This document shows, in pieces, positions 24,717 through 38,300 of a stretch of 64,000 nt of DNA; the stretch's first letter is position 1; each line of letters starts with the position of its first letter. The DNA comes from Planococcus citri. Taxonomy: Eukaryota; Arthropoda; Insecta; Hemiptera; Pseudococcidae. The stretch is taken from positions 35,588,001 to 35,652,000 of the forward strand of contig NC_088679.1 of assembly GCF_950023065.1 (NCBI RefSeq), written 5' to 3'. A program made the translations under genes and the position numbers. The notes under the pieces were generated by a model. The model was not told the origin of the DNA. It saw only the letters and a list, made by a program, of their open reading frames with translations, and made no database searches.

Positions 24717-27700
24717 TATATCGCCGCTTTGATAAGTGAAGCACCATACACATTGTTGAATGTACCCAGACACAAGTTAATTTACATATTATGGTACGCG
24801 AATCGCCGGTTCATGCTCTATTTGATAGGATTTATAATGCGTGCGATAGGAGTATCGCTTCGCAGCGAAATTCCTCTCGACTTTATACACCAAGAACAGA
24901 ACAGGTTTCAGAATTAACTAACTGTAAGGTAGACTGTGCTTTTGGTTGTTTTTTCGAGTAAGTATCGCGAGACGAGTCAAGAGCTTTGCTGTGGCGCTTA
25001 TGGCGATTCAGCGTGGTAATTGGTGCTGTTGAATGGAGACTGTAGCAGAGAGATAGTAAAGATAGAAAGAGAGAATAGTACAGAGAGCTGTTTAAATATG
25101 CGCGGAGACGGCTCGTGGCTTTTATCATGTCTAACGGATCAGGTTGGTTTGGTCTACGTATACTTATTCTTATTCATTCTATATAGTGTAGCTAAACGAT
25201 ACCATACGCCCCTGCTTCTCATTGTGAATTGTGTATCATATTGATCCCTCTGCTCTCTTTGTACCACGTATACATGCGGTGTAGCTTTAAGCTAGGTAGG
25301 TGTTACTTTACATATTTACGATGGCGTTATTTTTTTACGTAGGATTGCGAATGCGTTTTAATCAATCACCACCGCGTACCACGATGAAAATATTGCGAAT
25401 GAATTATCGATATCACCGGAAATGCGGTACCTACTGAGACCGAGAAGCGAGAACCGTTTTGAACAACTTGTTTGGTGGTTTCGCCCTTCGCGTCCAATCT
25501 CGAGTTGTTCTTGACATACAATTTGTTTTTCGCCGGTTCGTCCGACTGCGACCAATGTCCAAGACCGTGTTCTTTTAGCACGTTTTATGTGTTGTACGTC
25601 GTGTCTTTTACACGCGGTTTTGGTTGCGCCTACGCTGGTCGCAACAGCTGACTTATTTTTTTCGTCTCGCCGTTCTATGCGAAAGGGTGAGTGATGTGAG
25701 GTGTTTTTTTTTCTATAAAGATGTAGATTTTCCACTGCGAAGTGTATGGATTTTGATGAGAGATTTATGGAAGAACCGTTGGTGAAGATGAGAGGAGCCG
25801 GTTGTTTATTTCTTTCATAACTCGATCTTTGTAGGTGTTGGGTTTCTGATGTAAGCCTGTACTACATTTTGGATGGAAAATCCCAAGCGAAATGGTGGTT
25901 TGGTGGGAAGGTGCAGAATATTTACCAACTGTCGACTTCAATTTTCCATCGAAAAATTCGATTTTTCTTTTTGTCTAATTTCCAAAAGGACACATTGAGG
26001 ATGTTTTTTGAACAGTTTTCCCCTGTTATCCATTAAAAATGCCTAATCTGTTAGTGGAGGGGGGCTGGGAATCCAATTTCTTCCAATTAAATCGCAATTT
26101 TTGTAACGTAAAGGAGATAGGGTCGTACATGGGCACGAGATCTCAGTCTGCGAAAAGTATATATATTTTTAAAATATTTTTCTCATGTTTAATTTTGAAA
26201 AAAAATAAATGTTGGGTACTTTTTCATGTTTGAGAGTTACTAATGTTACATTTTTATGAATAAATTATAGTAAAATGCGTGGTATCTGTTGTGATGAATT
26301 TTAGAACGATTTTTTTTTTACTGAAAGTGAAAAATGTTGCAAAAATTGATTTTGCTTATTGGAAATCCTTTTCAAATTTCATTACAAATTTCCTTAACTT
26401 TTCAGTGTACGTAATGAAAACAAGCTTGATTTGACATTGAAAATTTTCATTACAGTTTTTGTGGGTGGTTTTTAATGGATCCGATTCTATCTTATTCTAG
26501 GAGTCTTATCAATGTTTGAAATCACAATTTTAATTTATTTATAATTTTATTCAGAATTATTTGATTTTTTTCTTGATAATACCTTTACTTGCCTTCCTGC
26601 TAATAATGATAAAATTTGCATTATATATTTTACTCAATTTTTATGATTCATCACAACAAGTTTTTGTTTTGGAAATTATTTTTATTGCTATTTTTACAAT
26701 TTAATTTTTCATCACGCCAGTTGATTTTTTCCGAAATTGAAGAATTGTTGGGTTGAAATTTTCATTGAATATTTCCTTCAACTTGATTGGTGTTTGGGCG
26801 AATAAATTTCTGTTTGATATTTGGTGAGACTTGAATTTATAAATTTATCGTTTTTTCGCTTCTATTTGTGAGCTTTTGAAAAAAAAAATGCTCATTTGTG
26901 GAGTTTAATGTGAAAGCCTTTTCGAGAATTTTCTCCCAGTAAAATTGATTTCAACTTCTGAGAGAATTGTTCTCGATTTTGCCAAGTAAATACAAGTTTT
27001 CCTCTATAGAATCCTTCAATATCAGCCTCTTGCTCATTGTTCGTAAAATTTTCATTAAATTCGTTTTCAGGCTCAATTTCTATCGTAATACTACCGAACT
27101 TTCGCACGATACGATATGTGTTTTGAAAAAAAAAAGAAAATTCGCTATCTCAGAAATTTCTTGGCATAGAAATATTTCTACTAGAAAAATCTTGTAACTG
27201 AAATTGGTCAAGCACGAATAAAGAAGGCCGGGAAGGGTATAATGACACTCATATATATTTTTGTAGGATCGTCACACTAATGGAAGAAATTTTTATTGTT
27301 TTCGCCTTCGTATGGTCGTCAGAAGTATTCCGAGAAACTACAGTGGGATTATTTTCGATAAGAATGAGTAGAAATTGCCTGTAGTTGTGTGGAGGGTTGC
27401 GGTATACGCGACGTAATACGGCGAGTAGCCGGCTATATGGCGGTACAATATTTACATAATGTTGATGACCGACCGACGTCAAAGTAACATAGTCGAACAT
27501 TATCAAAGTGACGATAAAAGCGTACGCGTACTAATATTTGAACACTGTGGACGACTCTATCTCTAGCTGTGTTGGTATTGTCGAAGTGAAAAATATTCGA
27601 AGAGAAAAAAAAACATTCATATGGGACATGGGTATACGTATATACTTACTACGTGTGCTTTGCATAGTGAAATGTTCTTGTCAGTCGATGAGACGAATCT

Positions 27701-30106
27701 CTCTTGTAGGATGGGCAGACGCGGGAGGACGTTGAAAAATGATTTTATATTTATCGACGTCATAATTACGACAGGAATTACTCGTGTAGTCGTAGCCCAG
27801 AAGTGCACTGTACCTATTCTTCGGTGTTAAGATGAAGCGCAGGATCACATGAGGAAATTCGGTAACGTAATTATTAGCATCGTGTATTAATGGAGAGAAT
27901 GCGACGAAGAATATAAATGCTCGAGAAGTAGTCTATAAAACTGACGCGAATTATTCACCTGGTTGGGTAATACCTTCGATGATTAGTTGTGTTTACGAAA
28001 TTGCCTATACTCGTATTTCTCTGCATGATGCCCATGCGTAGACGCAGAGACGTGTAGAGTGGGTAAATAAATCGACGATTTCATTAAGGAAATGAGAATC
28101 TAACTGACGATGGCGTTCGTTTACTACTTCAATTATAAATAAAGCGTAGGTACGTGTTTTAAATTGTCGAAACTGTAAGTAAGGTGTATTTCCATATCTT
28201 AACTCACCGTTGGGCGAGTACATCGGAATGTCTGAGAATAAGAAGTGCGTACTTATGAGTAAATGTCTTGGAAAAAATTCCTTTCGGTGATGTTTTGAAT
28301 TGAATTTGTGGTACGACAGAAGGGTTACGTAACAATTGCAATTTTTTCTGTTTTTCTACCCTATGAAAATGCCAAGATCATCGCCGCCATCTCGATCGTC
28401 TCACAGACGTAATAAATTTTACCCCTTGTTTACCATACGGTATATAACTCTCAGGTGCCAATACGTCGTTAATTAACTTCCACAAAAGGATTTTACGATT
28501 GGTGTTGTTTTTCAACAACGATCGAAACCGAAGCACGGACGCCTCACGCCACATCGTCTTACTGCATCTCTTCAGAATGGTTTATTTTACGTTTAATTCT
28601 CTCTTCTGTCTTGTTTAATGCGAGTACTATACGTACTTCGGCGAGAGAGGCAGCGAATAGCAATTGCCGAACGACAACGACGGCGGGTACGTAAGCCGGT
28701 GCATAATTTCATGCTGAGTTTCAAGGTAAATTGCTGCATCTGTGTATTTCACTCGGTAGCGCAGCAATCCCAATGGCAAATTGCATTGAATTCAACTTGC
28801 GTGTTGTTAGGTTGATGAATTGTCGGCTTATGTAGTTGTACTATAGCCAGAGTCGTTGACTTTTTAGGTTGCTGTGCGATATTCGGTGCCTTATTCGCCA
28901 CTTGTAGATAGTCTTGGCATATGACGTGTAAACGCGAATACAAATTCGAATTGTGTTGATAATACGCGATCGAGATCGTGATGTGATTTTTTTCTAAGCG
29001 TTTTGTGTCAAACTTATGACGAGTTTCCTGTTTGTGTGTGTCTCTGTTGTAGTATTGTTTTCATAAATTATATCGTATCGTAGGATTTTTTTCATGTTGG
29101 ACTGCCACAGCTACCACGCCTTCATCTTACCTATACCAACGAATGTATCGGTTGCGGTTGTTTTGCTATGTACATTACGTCGATTGTCCAGTGTGTATTT
29201 GACGTAGGTGTGTAAAAGTACCGGTTGTCTCTGATGTACTACTGGTGCCAATATCTATAGAGTATGACTTCATAAACTGTAATAAATGCATGCGCGATTT
29301 ATTCCAAGACGCGATACGGTTTCGTGATCTGGATTGTGTGCTAATATTGTGCCAAGAATATAAAGTTGTCGGGAAAATCCTGCTGAATTTAATCCAATCG
29401 CGGTTCCTTTTGTTGCTGGAAGGAAAACGAACTGATGGTTTAATTTTATACATGAAAATTTGCTTGTTACTGAAGAAAGCAAAAATTATAGCGAACGAGT
29501 CCCGAAATAATGCCCCTTTTCAATAGGGGCCCTTGAAATATATTGTCAAAATTTTTTTTAAGGCCCTCCCTAGATGTAGTGCTATTTTATGAGGAGATAG
29601 ACTGGGAAATTTAATGTCCCCATTTATGCGTTTTCTCACTTACTTGGAAGATGATTCTTACTCAATTATCTTGACAGTTAGATTTTCCACGACGGTCTGG
29701 TGGAGAACTAGACCTTCTATCGTGATTATTGCAACTCCTAAACCACGACGACGCTCAAAATGAGATGACATCTTCAATATTTGAAAATTATGAAGAACAT
29801 CCTAGTGAACTCTCGAAACTGAAATTTTTATTTCTTGAAATTGACAAAAAACAAAACTGTGAAGTACTTGAAAATTCAGTAATAAATCGATTTTTCCCCT
29901 GTTTACCAACTTGACTTCAATCAATTTTCCAAAAAAAAGCCAAAATTTAATAGAATGCTGCTGAAAATCAAGGTCAAATTTTTCGCCATTTTATCGCGTA
30001 TCAGGACAAATTTTGAATTCAGTACAGAGAAGTAATGAAAAAACTCAATTTGGTGATCTATTCATATGAAGACAGAGGAGGAGAACAAAGCTAGAAAAAA
30101 TACTCT

Positions 30107-30310
30107 CAAGGTGTCCAAAAGGTCATAGAGATTACCTAAAGTTCTCAAAAAAAAGTGAATGATAATTTGTCAAAAATGCAGAAGTTATTATAAAAATCAT
30201 GGTTGAATTGCTCTCTTTACTGAAAGTAACCATAAATTGGTTAAAAAATTAGCATAAATTAAGTACATAAAAAAAACTTCGAGAAAATTTCTTGCAAATT
30301 TGTTGAAATG
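30107..30310. repeat. Degenerate dispersed repeat, relative of the 39.4-kb MITE
   Basis: Begins CAAGGTGTCC and continues with words such as TTATTATAAAAATCAT and AAAAAATTAGCATAA that recur in the same order in the element starting at 39,391. The right boundary is unclear. It is probably an old partial copy of the same MITE family. Confidence 0.4.
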
Positions 30311-30476
30311 TAATGAAAATTGTTTAAAATCAGGGGTCTTCCTTACCTCAGTCTGACTGGAAAAATTATTTCTCGAGTTGGTGAAATTCGATTCGTTGGT
30401 TGAGAAACTTAAGTGTTTGAACTGATATGTAATATGTACCTGAAATTCTGCAAATGAGCTAAAATTAGTGAGTATG

Positions 30477-30662
30477 AGGAAGGGAGGGAGGGAGGGAAGG
30501 TAGGTATGATAGGTGTTGGTAGGTAGGTCAACAAACTCAAACCAAGATATAAGTGCTGAAATTCCTGAAGAAAATTGAAAATTTACTAAAGATTTCAAGA
30601 CGGTCTTATAGCGGTTGTTTTTGAAAAGTTTGGAGGAAGGGAGAGAGGGAGGGAGGGAGGAG
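30477..30662. repeat. Two purine (GGGA/GGTA)n microsatellite tracts
   Basis: GGGA-type repeats occupy 30,477-30,500, continuing as GGTAGGTA-like words to about 30,530, and a second GGGA/GAGA tract lies at 30,631-30,662. The ~100 bp between them is ordinary AT-rich DNA. A long minus-strand frame across them is an artefact of the tracts. Confidence 0.85.
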
Positions 30663-31226
30663 GTGAAAATGAAAACAGCCGTAAAAAAACTTATGTATAT
30701 ATTACCGATGTTTGTCTTCCAGTTTATCAAATTATGCTACGTAAAATAAGCTTCAACTTAGCATGGGGAATCTTTAAAATCTCACATCGTAAGTACACGT
30801 GTAAGAAAGACAGTGATGTTTAAGAACTGTCTACAGTGTGATCATTAATTTTAGATACATTTTTTTGCCTAAATTTATAAAATAATTACGCGCGTGGGCA
30901 TTTATCGCAGAAATTTACGTCCGTGGCGAGAGTTTGTTTCGCATTAATATCATAGGTTCGCGTTTTCGTTGCTAACAGCTGGATTTTTTTAGCGCAAAAT
31001 GTTAATTTATTTTTTGTATTATTATGCTGGGATATTTTATTATGTGTGTGCGTAGGATGCTCGAAGCATAAATTAAACAACACGATGTCTCCCTGTGCTT
31101 TTTTTCTTCTTGTTGCGCCGTATGCTGTATATTGGATGCGTCTTTTTTTATTCTTATATTTCGCGATTATCGCCGCCTACAATATTAATCAGTTTGTAAA
31201 TTGTGTTTTTTTTCTCGATGTTACAG

Positions 31227-31490
31227 AAGCGAATCACGGTGACTCGGTATACTGGAATATCCAGCTGGACCAGGATTTGCTCAATACGATTATTTCCGTT
31301 TATCCAGAGTGGTTTAAGGGATTGAAAGAGGGTAGTAATAATATGGCCCAAGGAGGAGGTTCCTCTGCCGGTTCCTCTGCTACTTCCGTCGGCGGTAGTT
31401 CGTCGCAAACTGTGTTATTTCCAAGATCGCCACCTAAAGCTGAAGTGGACGAGTCTCCTTTGCAGAAATCTATGGATCGTAATAAAGAAT
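31227..31490 (+). CDS. Internal coding exon of an unidentified host gene
   Basis: A T-rich tract and TTACAG (31,221-31,226) precede the exon, and GTGAGT follows at 31,491. The exon is 264 nt and opens with two bases of a codon and closes with one base of the next, so both borders are phase 1 and it could be skipped without shifting the frame. It encodes 87 complete codons. The first third is mixed hydrophobic and charged with several aromatic residues (SVYWNIQLDQDLLNTIISV, then PEWFKGLKEG), which looks like a short helical segment. Then comes a Gly/Ser-rich low-complexity linker, then a Pro/acidic segment (FPRSPPKAEVDESPLQKS) that could hold phosphorylation sites. GC content rises sharply over the exon compared with both sides. 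I do not recognise the protein; a transcription regulator or signalling scaffold is only a guess from the linker. The open frame upstream of 31,227 is the pyrimidine-rich intron end read through. Confidence 0.75.
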
Positions 31491-33590
31491 GTGAGTTTTT
31501 TTAATCGTTATTTTTAAATCATACTGGATTATGTTCGTTTTTGAATTGATTTTCGTCTTTAAACTGAGAAAGATGAACGACTGTTGAGAGATGAATTTTT
31601 GAGAGAAGAATTCCAGTAAATTTTAACCTGATAGGGTATCTATAGTGACTAGAGAATGAATTCAGATTTCATAATCTATGGTTTTGACGGTAAAAAAAAA
31701 AAGAAAAAGAAAAGACCATTCAGTAATTTCTGCAAGATCTCGAATTCAGGCGGAGATGCGCTGCTACACATAATAATTCGAGCAGGTGTATTGGAAAGAT
31801 GGATTACTCACTGTAGAATGTGGATTTGCGAAATATCGACATCTATCAACGAACTGGTTAGCAATTAATCGGCAATTATGCGACTGCGACCCTGGAACAG
31901 TTCATCTTTTACTTGTATAAACACAGCAACGACAAGCGACGTGATATACGTGTTCTAATTCGCGCGATCAACGACGCGGTCGTGGAATTGATTTTAATTA
32001 CTCGTATCTCGATTCTCGCGAGTCTGCGTCTCGAGTTGGACGGAATCCGCCACGCAGACAGCAAAATGCTTTCGCCCGCTGACATGTTAATTAGTTATAT
32101 ACGGCGCGAACTCGGTGTGTAACTAATCGTTATCCAGTACTCGTATCGTAATTAAAAATTGTAGGTGGCTATCGAACCGAACCGGCACAGAATAGCGAAT
32201 TGTTCGATAAGACAGCCAGATTTAATACAGATATCGTGGTGCGACGAACGTACCATTACGTTTTAGCCAGCGTAAGCGTACCTCTACCTATATTATTTAG
32301 GAACCGCTAAGTTCATCGACGTTGTTTGTAGGTCGCTCGAATGAAGGATTTTTCGAAAGTTATCGTAAAAGTTTATCGACGGGTCAAGAATTTCTTCATT
32401 GAAGCGTAAGGTACCTGGGATCATGCTCTATTGAGCCTCAGACCTATTACCATTTATTCCTCAAAGTGCGTGTTGAAGGATGTGGATTTTTTTTTGTAAT
32501 TAGGACACTAAAAGATTGATTCTCAAACTAATTTTTTGCCATGATTTTAAGAAACTGAAAATTCTCAGAAATTGAAAATGATATTTCGAGTTATATCTTG
32601 GAATGGGATTGATTTTCATGAATTTTTCATATTTTCAAATATGTATCCATTTATGAAATCTTCCAATGTTACAAAGCTGCAGCCAAAAAAAGTTCATCCA
32701 ATTTTCACTCAACTCCCTATCATAGTAAGAAAATTTATTTTTTCAATATTGGAAAACTTTCGATGAGTGTTTGCTACTGAAAATATGACAAAAGGCATAA
32801 TATCATGTGATTTTTGAAGGTACCAAATTTTGTAAAGGAGGTGCCGAAATTGAGGCATCAAAGGAAAAATTTTCTTTCTTTTCTCTAAATAATTCTTCAG
32901 TCTCCAAATCCAAACTTTCAGGGTCAATGGTACGGTAAACAATATTATTTCAGTACTAGTCCTATTGGATCAGGGGGCAGCGGCGTTATTTTTTTAGATA
33001 CGTTTTTATAATTTTTTTGAAAAACCATCAAACATTGAAGACTCATATCTTAAGATTGTCTAACCCCCCCAGCGAGAGTTCAAACTTTTTTTAAAAAATC
33101 GTATGATCTTTTGACGTCCACTGTCACGTATAAATGCAAATTAGTTGTTCAATTTCAATTAGATACGTGTGCCATCTTGAGGAGATCATATTTTGTAGGA
33201 AAAAAACTATCATTTTGGAAACTCCCAAACTTGACAAAAATGAACTTTGAGCTATTTTATGGCTTAAATGTGACGAGATGTATGTAGAATTATTAAAGAC
33301 ATCAAAAAACCACTTATAAAACGAAAAAAATTGAAAAAAAAATTGTAACTTTCAAAAATTATTTGAATTTTTAAAACATTTGTACCCCTCATTGGAGACA
33401 TTGAACATTGATTTGAAAATTTGAAAGTTTTTTCACGTTTTATTGAGGTTATTTGGTCAAATTTTTCTGCTCGGTCTTCATCAAATTAAAAAAAAAAAAA
33501 AGGAAAACGACCGACCCTATTTGAAAACTTTTACGGTTAGATCTCAACCTTTTATTGACATGAAATTCACTTAGTTTTGGATTAAACCAG
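31491..33590. other. Non-coding interval, probably an intron
   Basis: No convincing exon. A GC-richer island at about 31,890-32,420 has an open frame (31,913-32,122), but it starts at TTG, and its only nearby acceptor gives a phase that does not fit the preceding exon. The island may be regulatory. The rest is AT-rich with A and T runs. Confidence 0.45.
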
Positions 33591-33733
33591 TGCTGCTTCT
33601 GCAATACCTCCTCCTCTGTTTCGAACACGATTTTTTGAAATATATAAATGAGGTGCCTGCGATTATGACTACCAATACGAATAACAACGCCAATCACCAA
33701 TCACCCAAAAATAAAATCGTATTAGGACACAAG
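33591..33733 (+). CDS. Candidate next exon, phase-compatible with 31,227-31,490
   Basis: The bases after AAACCAG at 33,584-33,590 are locally more GC-rich than their surroundings. They stay open in exactly the phase the preceding exon demands (one base carried over), and end at AAG|GTAGCA (33,731-33,739) in phase 0. The peptide has a leucine-rich start (LLLQYLLLCFEHDFLKYI) followed by an Asn/Thr-rich stretch. The leucine segment could be an amphipathic helix, though no named domain is evident. The acceptor pyrimidine tract is poor, the donor is average, and the opposite strand is also open, so this may be spurious. A phase match alone has a one-in-three chance. Confidence 0.3.
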
Positions 33734-33759
33734 GTAGCAATCGGGCAGCATTTTAAAAA

Positions 33760-34290
33760 TTGTCGTTTTTTTGTGGAAAATTCTGAACACATTATCACTT
33801 TTTTGCCGATAATTACCAAAAAGTTCTGCTTTTCGTCCACAAAATTTGAAAAATTTTCGTTTTTTACCAGAATTGCTGAAAAGTCTCGCTCTTTACTAGA
33901 AATTGCGAAAAATTTTCCTTTTTTCTTTCACCAACTGCCAATGTCTCACTTTTTTCTTAAAAAGCTTAGTTTTGTCAGCACATTGCTAAAAAGCCCTCGA
34001 CTTTCGCTAAAACCATCATGGTCTAAAAAATTTCGGTTTTCTGCAAAAAAAATCCGAAAAGTTTGACTTTTCCCTCCAATAAGTAATTTACAAAAAGCTT
34101 CACTTTTTTGAGAAAAATTGTGAAAATGTGTCTATCATTTTTTTGCTAAAATATTTGTTAAAGATTCCTTTTCGTGCTAAAATCCTGATTGAGCTTCATT
34201 GTCAGATTTTATTCAGAACGTTTTGTTACATCATAATTTTATTTACATTAAATTTTTTTGAAAAGTTTTTTGTTTTTTTGTGTTTTTCTA
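33760..34290. repeat. Degenerate minisatellite-like tract
   Basis: Roughly ten imperfect copies, spaced about 30-50 bp apart, of a unit like AAAAGTCTCRCTTTTTTACC followed by AAATTGC. Copies are too diverged for a fixed period. Open frames inside are by-products. Confidence 0.5.
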
Positions 34291-35291
34291 CGTTAAAATG
34301 TTTTGCGCGAGTTTTATAAGTTTTTTGGTTACTTCGTGATTACTTTTTCGTTACTTTCTCGGGCTCTTTTGGTTACCAAAGTTATTTTTATTTATTTATT
34401 TATTTTTTTTTTGGAAGAAATGGAGTACGAGTCCTGATATAATTATAATAAATGATGATGAATAATACAGAGTTATGATCACTATTACAACAATTACGTC
34501 TTCGTAATGATTTCGTGTACGGGTATGCGGATTTTTTTTTTTTTTCGAAGTATAGTTTTTCCTTATTTCTTACCTCCTGAGAAAAAGGCCTTCAAAATTT
34601 TAAATATTTTTTGAAATCTTCCGATTTCAAGTTTCTGTAATTGGATGAAGAGTAGTTTTCACTCCTTGAATCGTGCTTTGGAGGTACTTACTCAACTTAA
34701 GACTTAAGAGTTCCTCTCTTCGATCCAGTTGTTCAAAGAAAGGGTTAAAAAAAGACAGACGATTTTTCTCTCACACAACTAACATCTCGTAGAATCCTTA
34801 AATTATATGCTCGATGAATTTACCTGTAATGTTATACTTTTGTGACTAAATACCATTTGTCTTAAAAGTTCAAATGATCATTAAACGGCCCCACATTCTG
34901 GATCACTTGAAATTTGCACACGTGTGTTTGGAGAAGAAAATTAAAAATTCAAGGCGACAAATCATCACTATGTCAACATTACCTCACAGACAGTAAACAA
35001 GACGTAGGTCCAGGTACCGGGTACTCAGCACTTCACCATAACGCACCTGTTCGCATCCCCATTTCAATGATCTTGATCGATTCAATATCAAGATCGCTAA
35101 CGTAAGCATATAATCGAAATACTTACTCGTATTTACGTTCGATTACCGCTGGCGTAAGTATCGGTATGCAAATTTCCATGCCATAAAGCTCATAATGCAT
35201 AATTAACCGGGCGTGATAATCGAATGCAACAAATAGACTAGGGACTCCGCTCCTTACTTTGCCTTACGTCGGACACGGGTACCATCGTCGT

Positions 35292-35323
<32 letters not shown>

Positions 35324-38300
35324 GTTACGTCATCGATGCGGGAACATATGGGATGATCGAAGAGTCAAGTCGCACAAAATTGCGGTGCGTTTATAATACA
35401 TAAAGCTCGTTCGTAGACGTTTCGAGTGTGTATACGTAAAATGTGAGTGGGTGTGAATCTAGTCTTTGGCGTCCTCGACCTTCACTCGGGAACTGACATG
35501 TTGTCATTATCTATGCTAAATGTCGGTTCATTAAGTAGGCGTTTGTTTTTATTTCCTTCGATACGTTTATATAGTACTTATATACTTGCGCGAGATATTA
35601 ACTATATATGCAGGTTAATGGGTGAAGCTACATTTGACACGTTTTGTATGGTAATATTTTGTGATTTCTTAATTCAGGTTAATTCGTTAGTCGCGTCCGT
35701 ATCGTTTTTTAAGATATTATGCCTACTCGAGATTCGAGATGAGCGAGGATTTAAATATACGAGCATTCGGCTTCGACGAAATTGAAACTGGTTTTATCAA
35801 TGAAATTAACCGAGTCGCAGTCTGAGACGCGTGCATGTGTGGGACTAATCGAGGGAAAAATTGACTCGTGTCGAAAGCTAAAATCAGCTCGATGATTGAT
35901 AAGCTGCTGAGATGCGCTTATGTTCAGCATACGTTCGTGAACATACGCTAAGAGATGCACTTTTTTATTTATTTTTCGTTTTTGGCAGTTGATTTATATC
36001 CCGGGGGTCTGTTATCCGATGTGATGAGAAAAGAGAAAAAGATCTCAGCGTTACATTCTGTCGTTTTCATTTTTTAAATACGAGCAGACTTTCTAGATTA
36101 ATTTTACCATTTCTGCTCGGTTGGAGCCCTGAAGAAAACTTGGAAACGAAGGGATTACGTATACCCCAGACGTCGAAGAAGTTCTTGAAGTGGCATTTTC
36201 GAGACTAAACACGGATTAAATGTGTCGGTGGAAAGTTTTTATATTTACTCGAGTCTATAATTTATGGTCATTTTTGTGTTCAGTCGAAAATAGAGTAATT
36301 TTTTGCTCATGTTGGTAGGTGTTATTTTACAAATGCGCCTGGTTTGCTCAGATTGAAAATTCGTTGGGGTCATTTTGAAATTTTGTGGGAAAATTTCAGT
36401 GTTTGGTAGTATTTATCGAGTGGAAAATGTCAAAGTTTGAGCATCAAGTAGGTCTAATTATTACCTGTCGGCAAAATTCTGTTATAGTCTCGAAGCGAAA
36501 GGGTATTTTTAGTTTGAAAATTTAATTAGTCACCTTAGAAGTGAACGAAATAGGATAACATTGAAAATGAAATTTTCTCACTTGCATTATTTATTAGATT
36601 TGGAAATGTAACGAAAGTTGGAAAATTCTCGACGTATATAAATTTCAAAATTACGTATCTACGTACCTTACCAAATATGGTACCAATAATGAAGAATTTG
36701 ATTAGATTTTGAAATATTTTCTGGTTTACAAAGTTCAGTAAATTGTTGAAAGTAAACCCTCGAAATATTCTAGCTTGAAAAGCATCGCAATTTTTGAGAA
36801 TTTGAAAACTTTCAAACTTCATGAAAAATTAATCTTATATTTTAGGTCGATGAATTTTAAAATGCCTGAAAGTATTGCTTCAATGGTGAAGTGAAATTAT
36901 TTTTCCGCGGAGTTGTTTCTTGATGTTAAAGGAGGCGAAGGATCAAATTTGTCTCAATTTATTTTATTTTTGTCATCATTTTGTTTATGTATTAAATTTC
37001 TGGAGCTGAACTGGAAATTTTACCTACCAACATGTCCTTGGGGATGAGAAAAGTTTCTGTAAAATCAATCTTAGAGACTGGAGATGAAAGAACAAAAAAA
37101 TACGATTTTGCAATTTAAGTATTAACGTCCTCCATGTTTCTTGGAATATTTCATGTACTCAGAGTCTAAATAGAATGACCGAGAAGTATTGCAATTTCTC
37201 AAATCTTTCACCCTCCTCTCTAAAAATACAATATCTGATCATAAATTAGCAATTTTTACCTCATTGAGCCGACTCAATTCATTGTAAGAAAAGTCATAGT
37301 GGAGGCGGAGTGAAAGTGTTGCGATTAGTTCGGAATACGTGGGCAAGACGAAGGAAACGATCGATAATTAACCAATCATCACGTTATATATGTGTAAGTA
37401 GATATATGATCCCCTGTGGTGTATTTAAAAAAAAATGTAGAATGAAATAACCGAAATGGAATTGTGAAGGGAAGAAATAATTGGCATGTAGGAAATTATT
37501 TTGCTTATTATACGTGTGCTCAAATGGTCAACATAATAAGTATGAGTGATTTCCTGAAGTTAGCACTTTGATTTTTCCTTGATGAAACTGAGTTTAATCA
37601 CCAGGATGCTCATAAGTCAAAACAGTCGTGAATATTGCTCAGAAATCATCTTCTGTAAAACTTCAGCGAAACATTTCTGAAATTTTTGGTACTCCATGGG
37701 ATAAATATTGAGTACAGGGCTCAAATTTTTCATTGTTGTAGGTACGGAAGTTTGAAATTTCAAAATTGTGGAGAAAATTGATGCTGAAATTTAATTTTTG
37801 AAAATCAGCCAAAAAAATTAGCAAACTGAAAAAAAATCGAAAAATTACCTATTAACAAATTTTTTATATGCATTTCTGATTCATCTTCCGTATGATGTCT
37901 TATCTCGCATTGTGCAAATTGTTGAAAATAAAATTACGATTCCAAGCAAAAATTAAAAATAGAGGAAACGAACGTGTTCTCGATCAAATCAAAATCTTCG
38001 TAAGCTGATTCAAAGAGGAACTTCGTAAGTACCTCCAAGATAAAATTATTACCCAAGTTTTTCTCGAATTGAGCGATAATACACGGTGGGAAAGAAGAAA
38101 AAGAATTCCGTATAGGTAATCAATGCTGAACAATTGAACATACAACAACATTGCTCTAGTACATAATGTCGATAATGAGGAAAACTAATGATTCACACAT
38201 CGAGTGTGTTGTTTTCGGCTTCTGGTACAAATACACATATTGCCCATTGCGGAACCAGCGCTGTGCAAAAATCACGTCTTCTTATCGTAATTTAATTACG

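Larger units (their letters stand above)
12490..31226. other. Long AT-rich non-coding interval, intron-like
   Basis: No frame here carries a recognisable domain. The longest, 170 codons on the minus strand at 16,629-17,141, is low-complexity (Ser/Thr/Ile-rich) and looks like chance. The interval holds a foldback repeat at 17.5 kb, a hAT MITE at 21.6 kb, a possible mariner relic at 23.9 kb, and purine microsatellites near 30.5 kb, all listed separately. Bases 21,330-21,637 are a degenerate low-complexity stretch of AAATTAC/GGTAATTT-like words, into which the hAT MITE inserted. Outside these I see only single-copy AT-rich DNA. Confidence 0.5.

Noticed and set aside
25358..25735. 125-codon minus-strand frame and an overlapping 71-codon frame ending at TCA|GTAGGT
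   Set aside because: Both begin at GTG, not ATG, no acceptor with a pyrimidine tract precedes either, and the peptides match nothing I know. The GC rise could be regulatory.
12463..31490. Direct splice of the nine-codon start at 12,489 to the exon at 31,227
   Set aside because: Phase 0 joined to a phase-1 exon yields a stop after 31 codons.
31913..32122. 69-codon frame in a GC-rich island after the 31-kb exon
   Set aside because: The only acceptor (ACACAG) gives the wrong phase for the upstream exon, and the frame starts at TTG.
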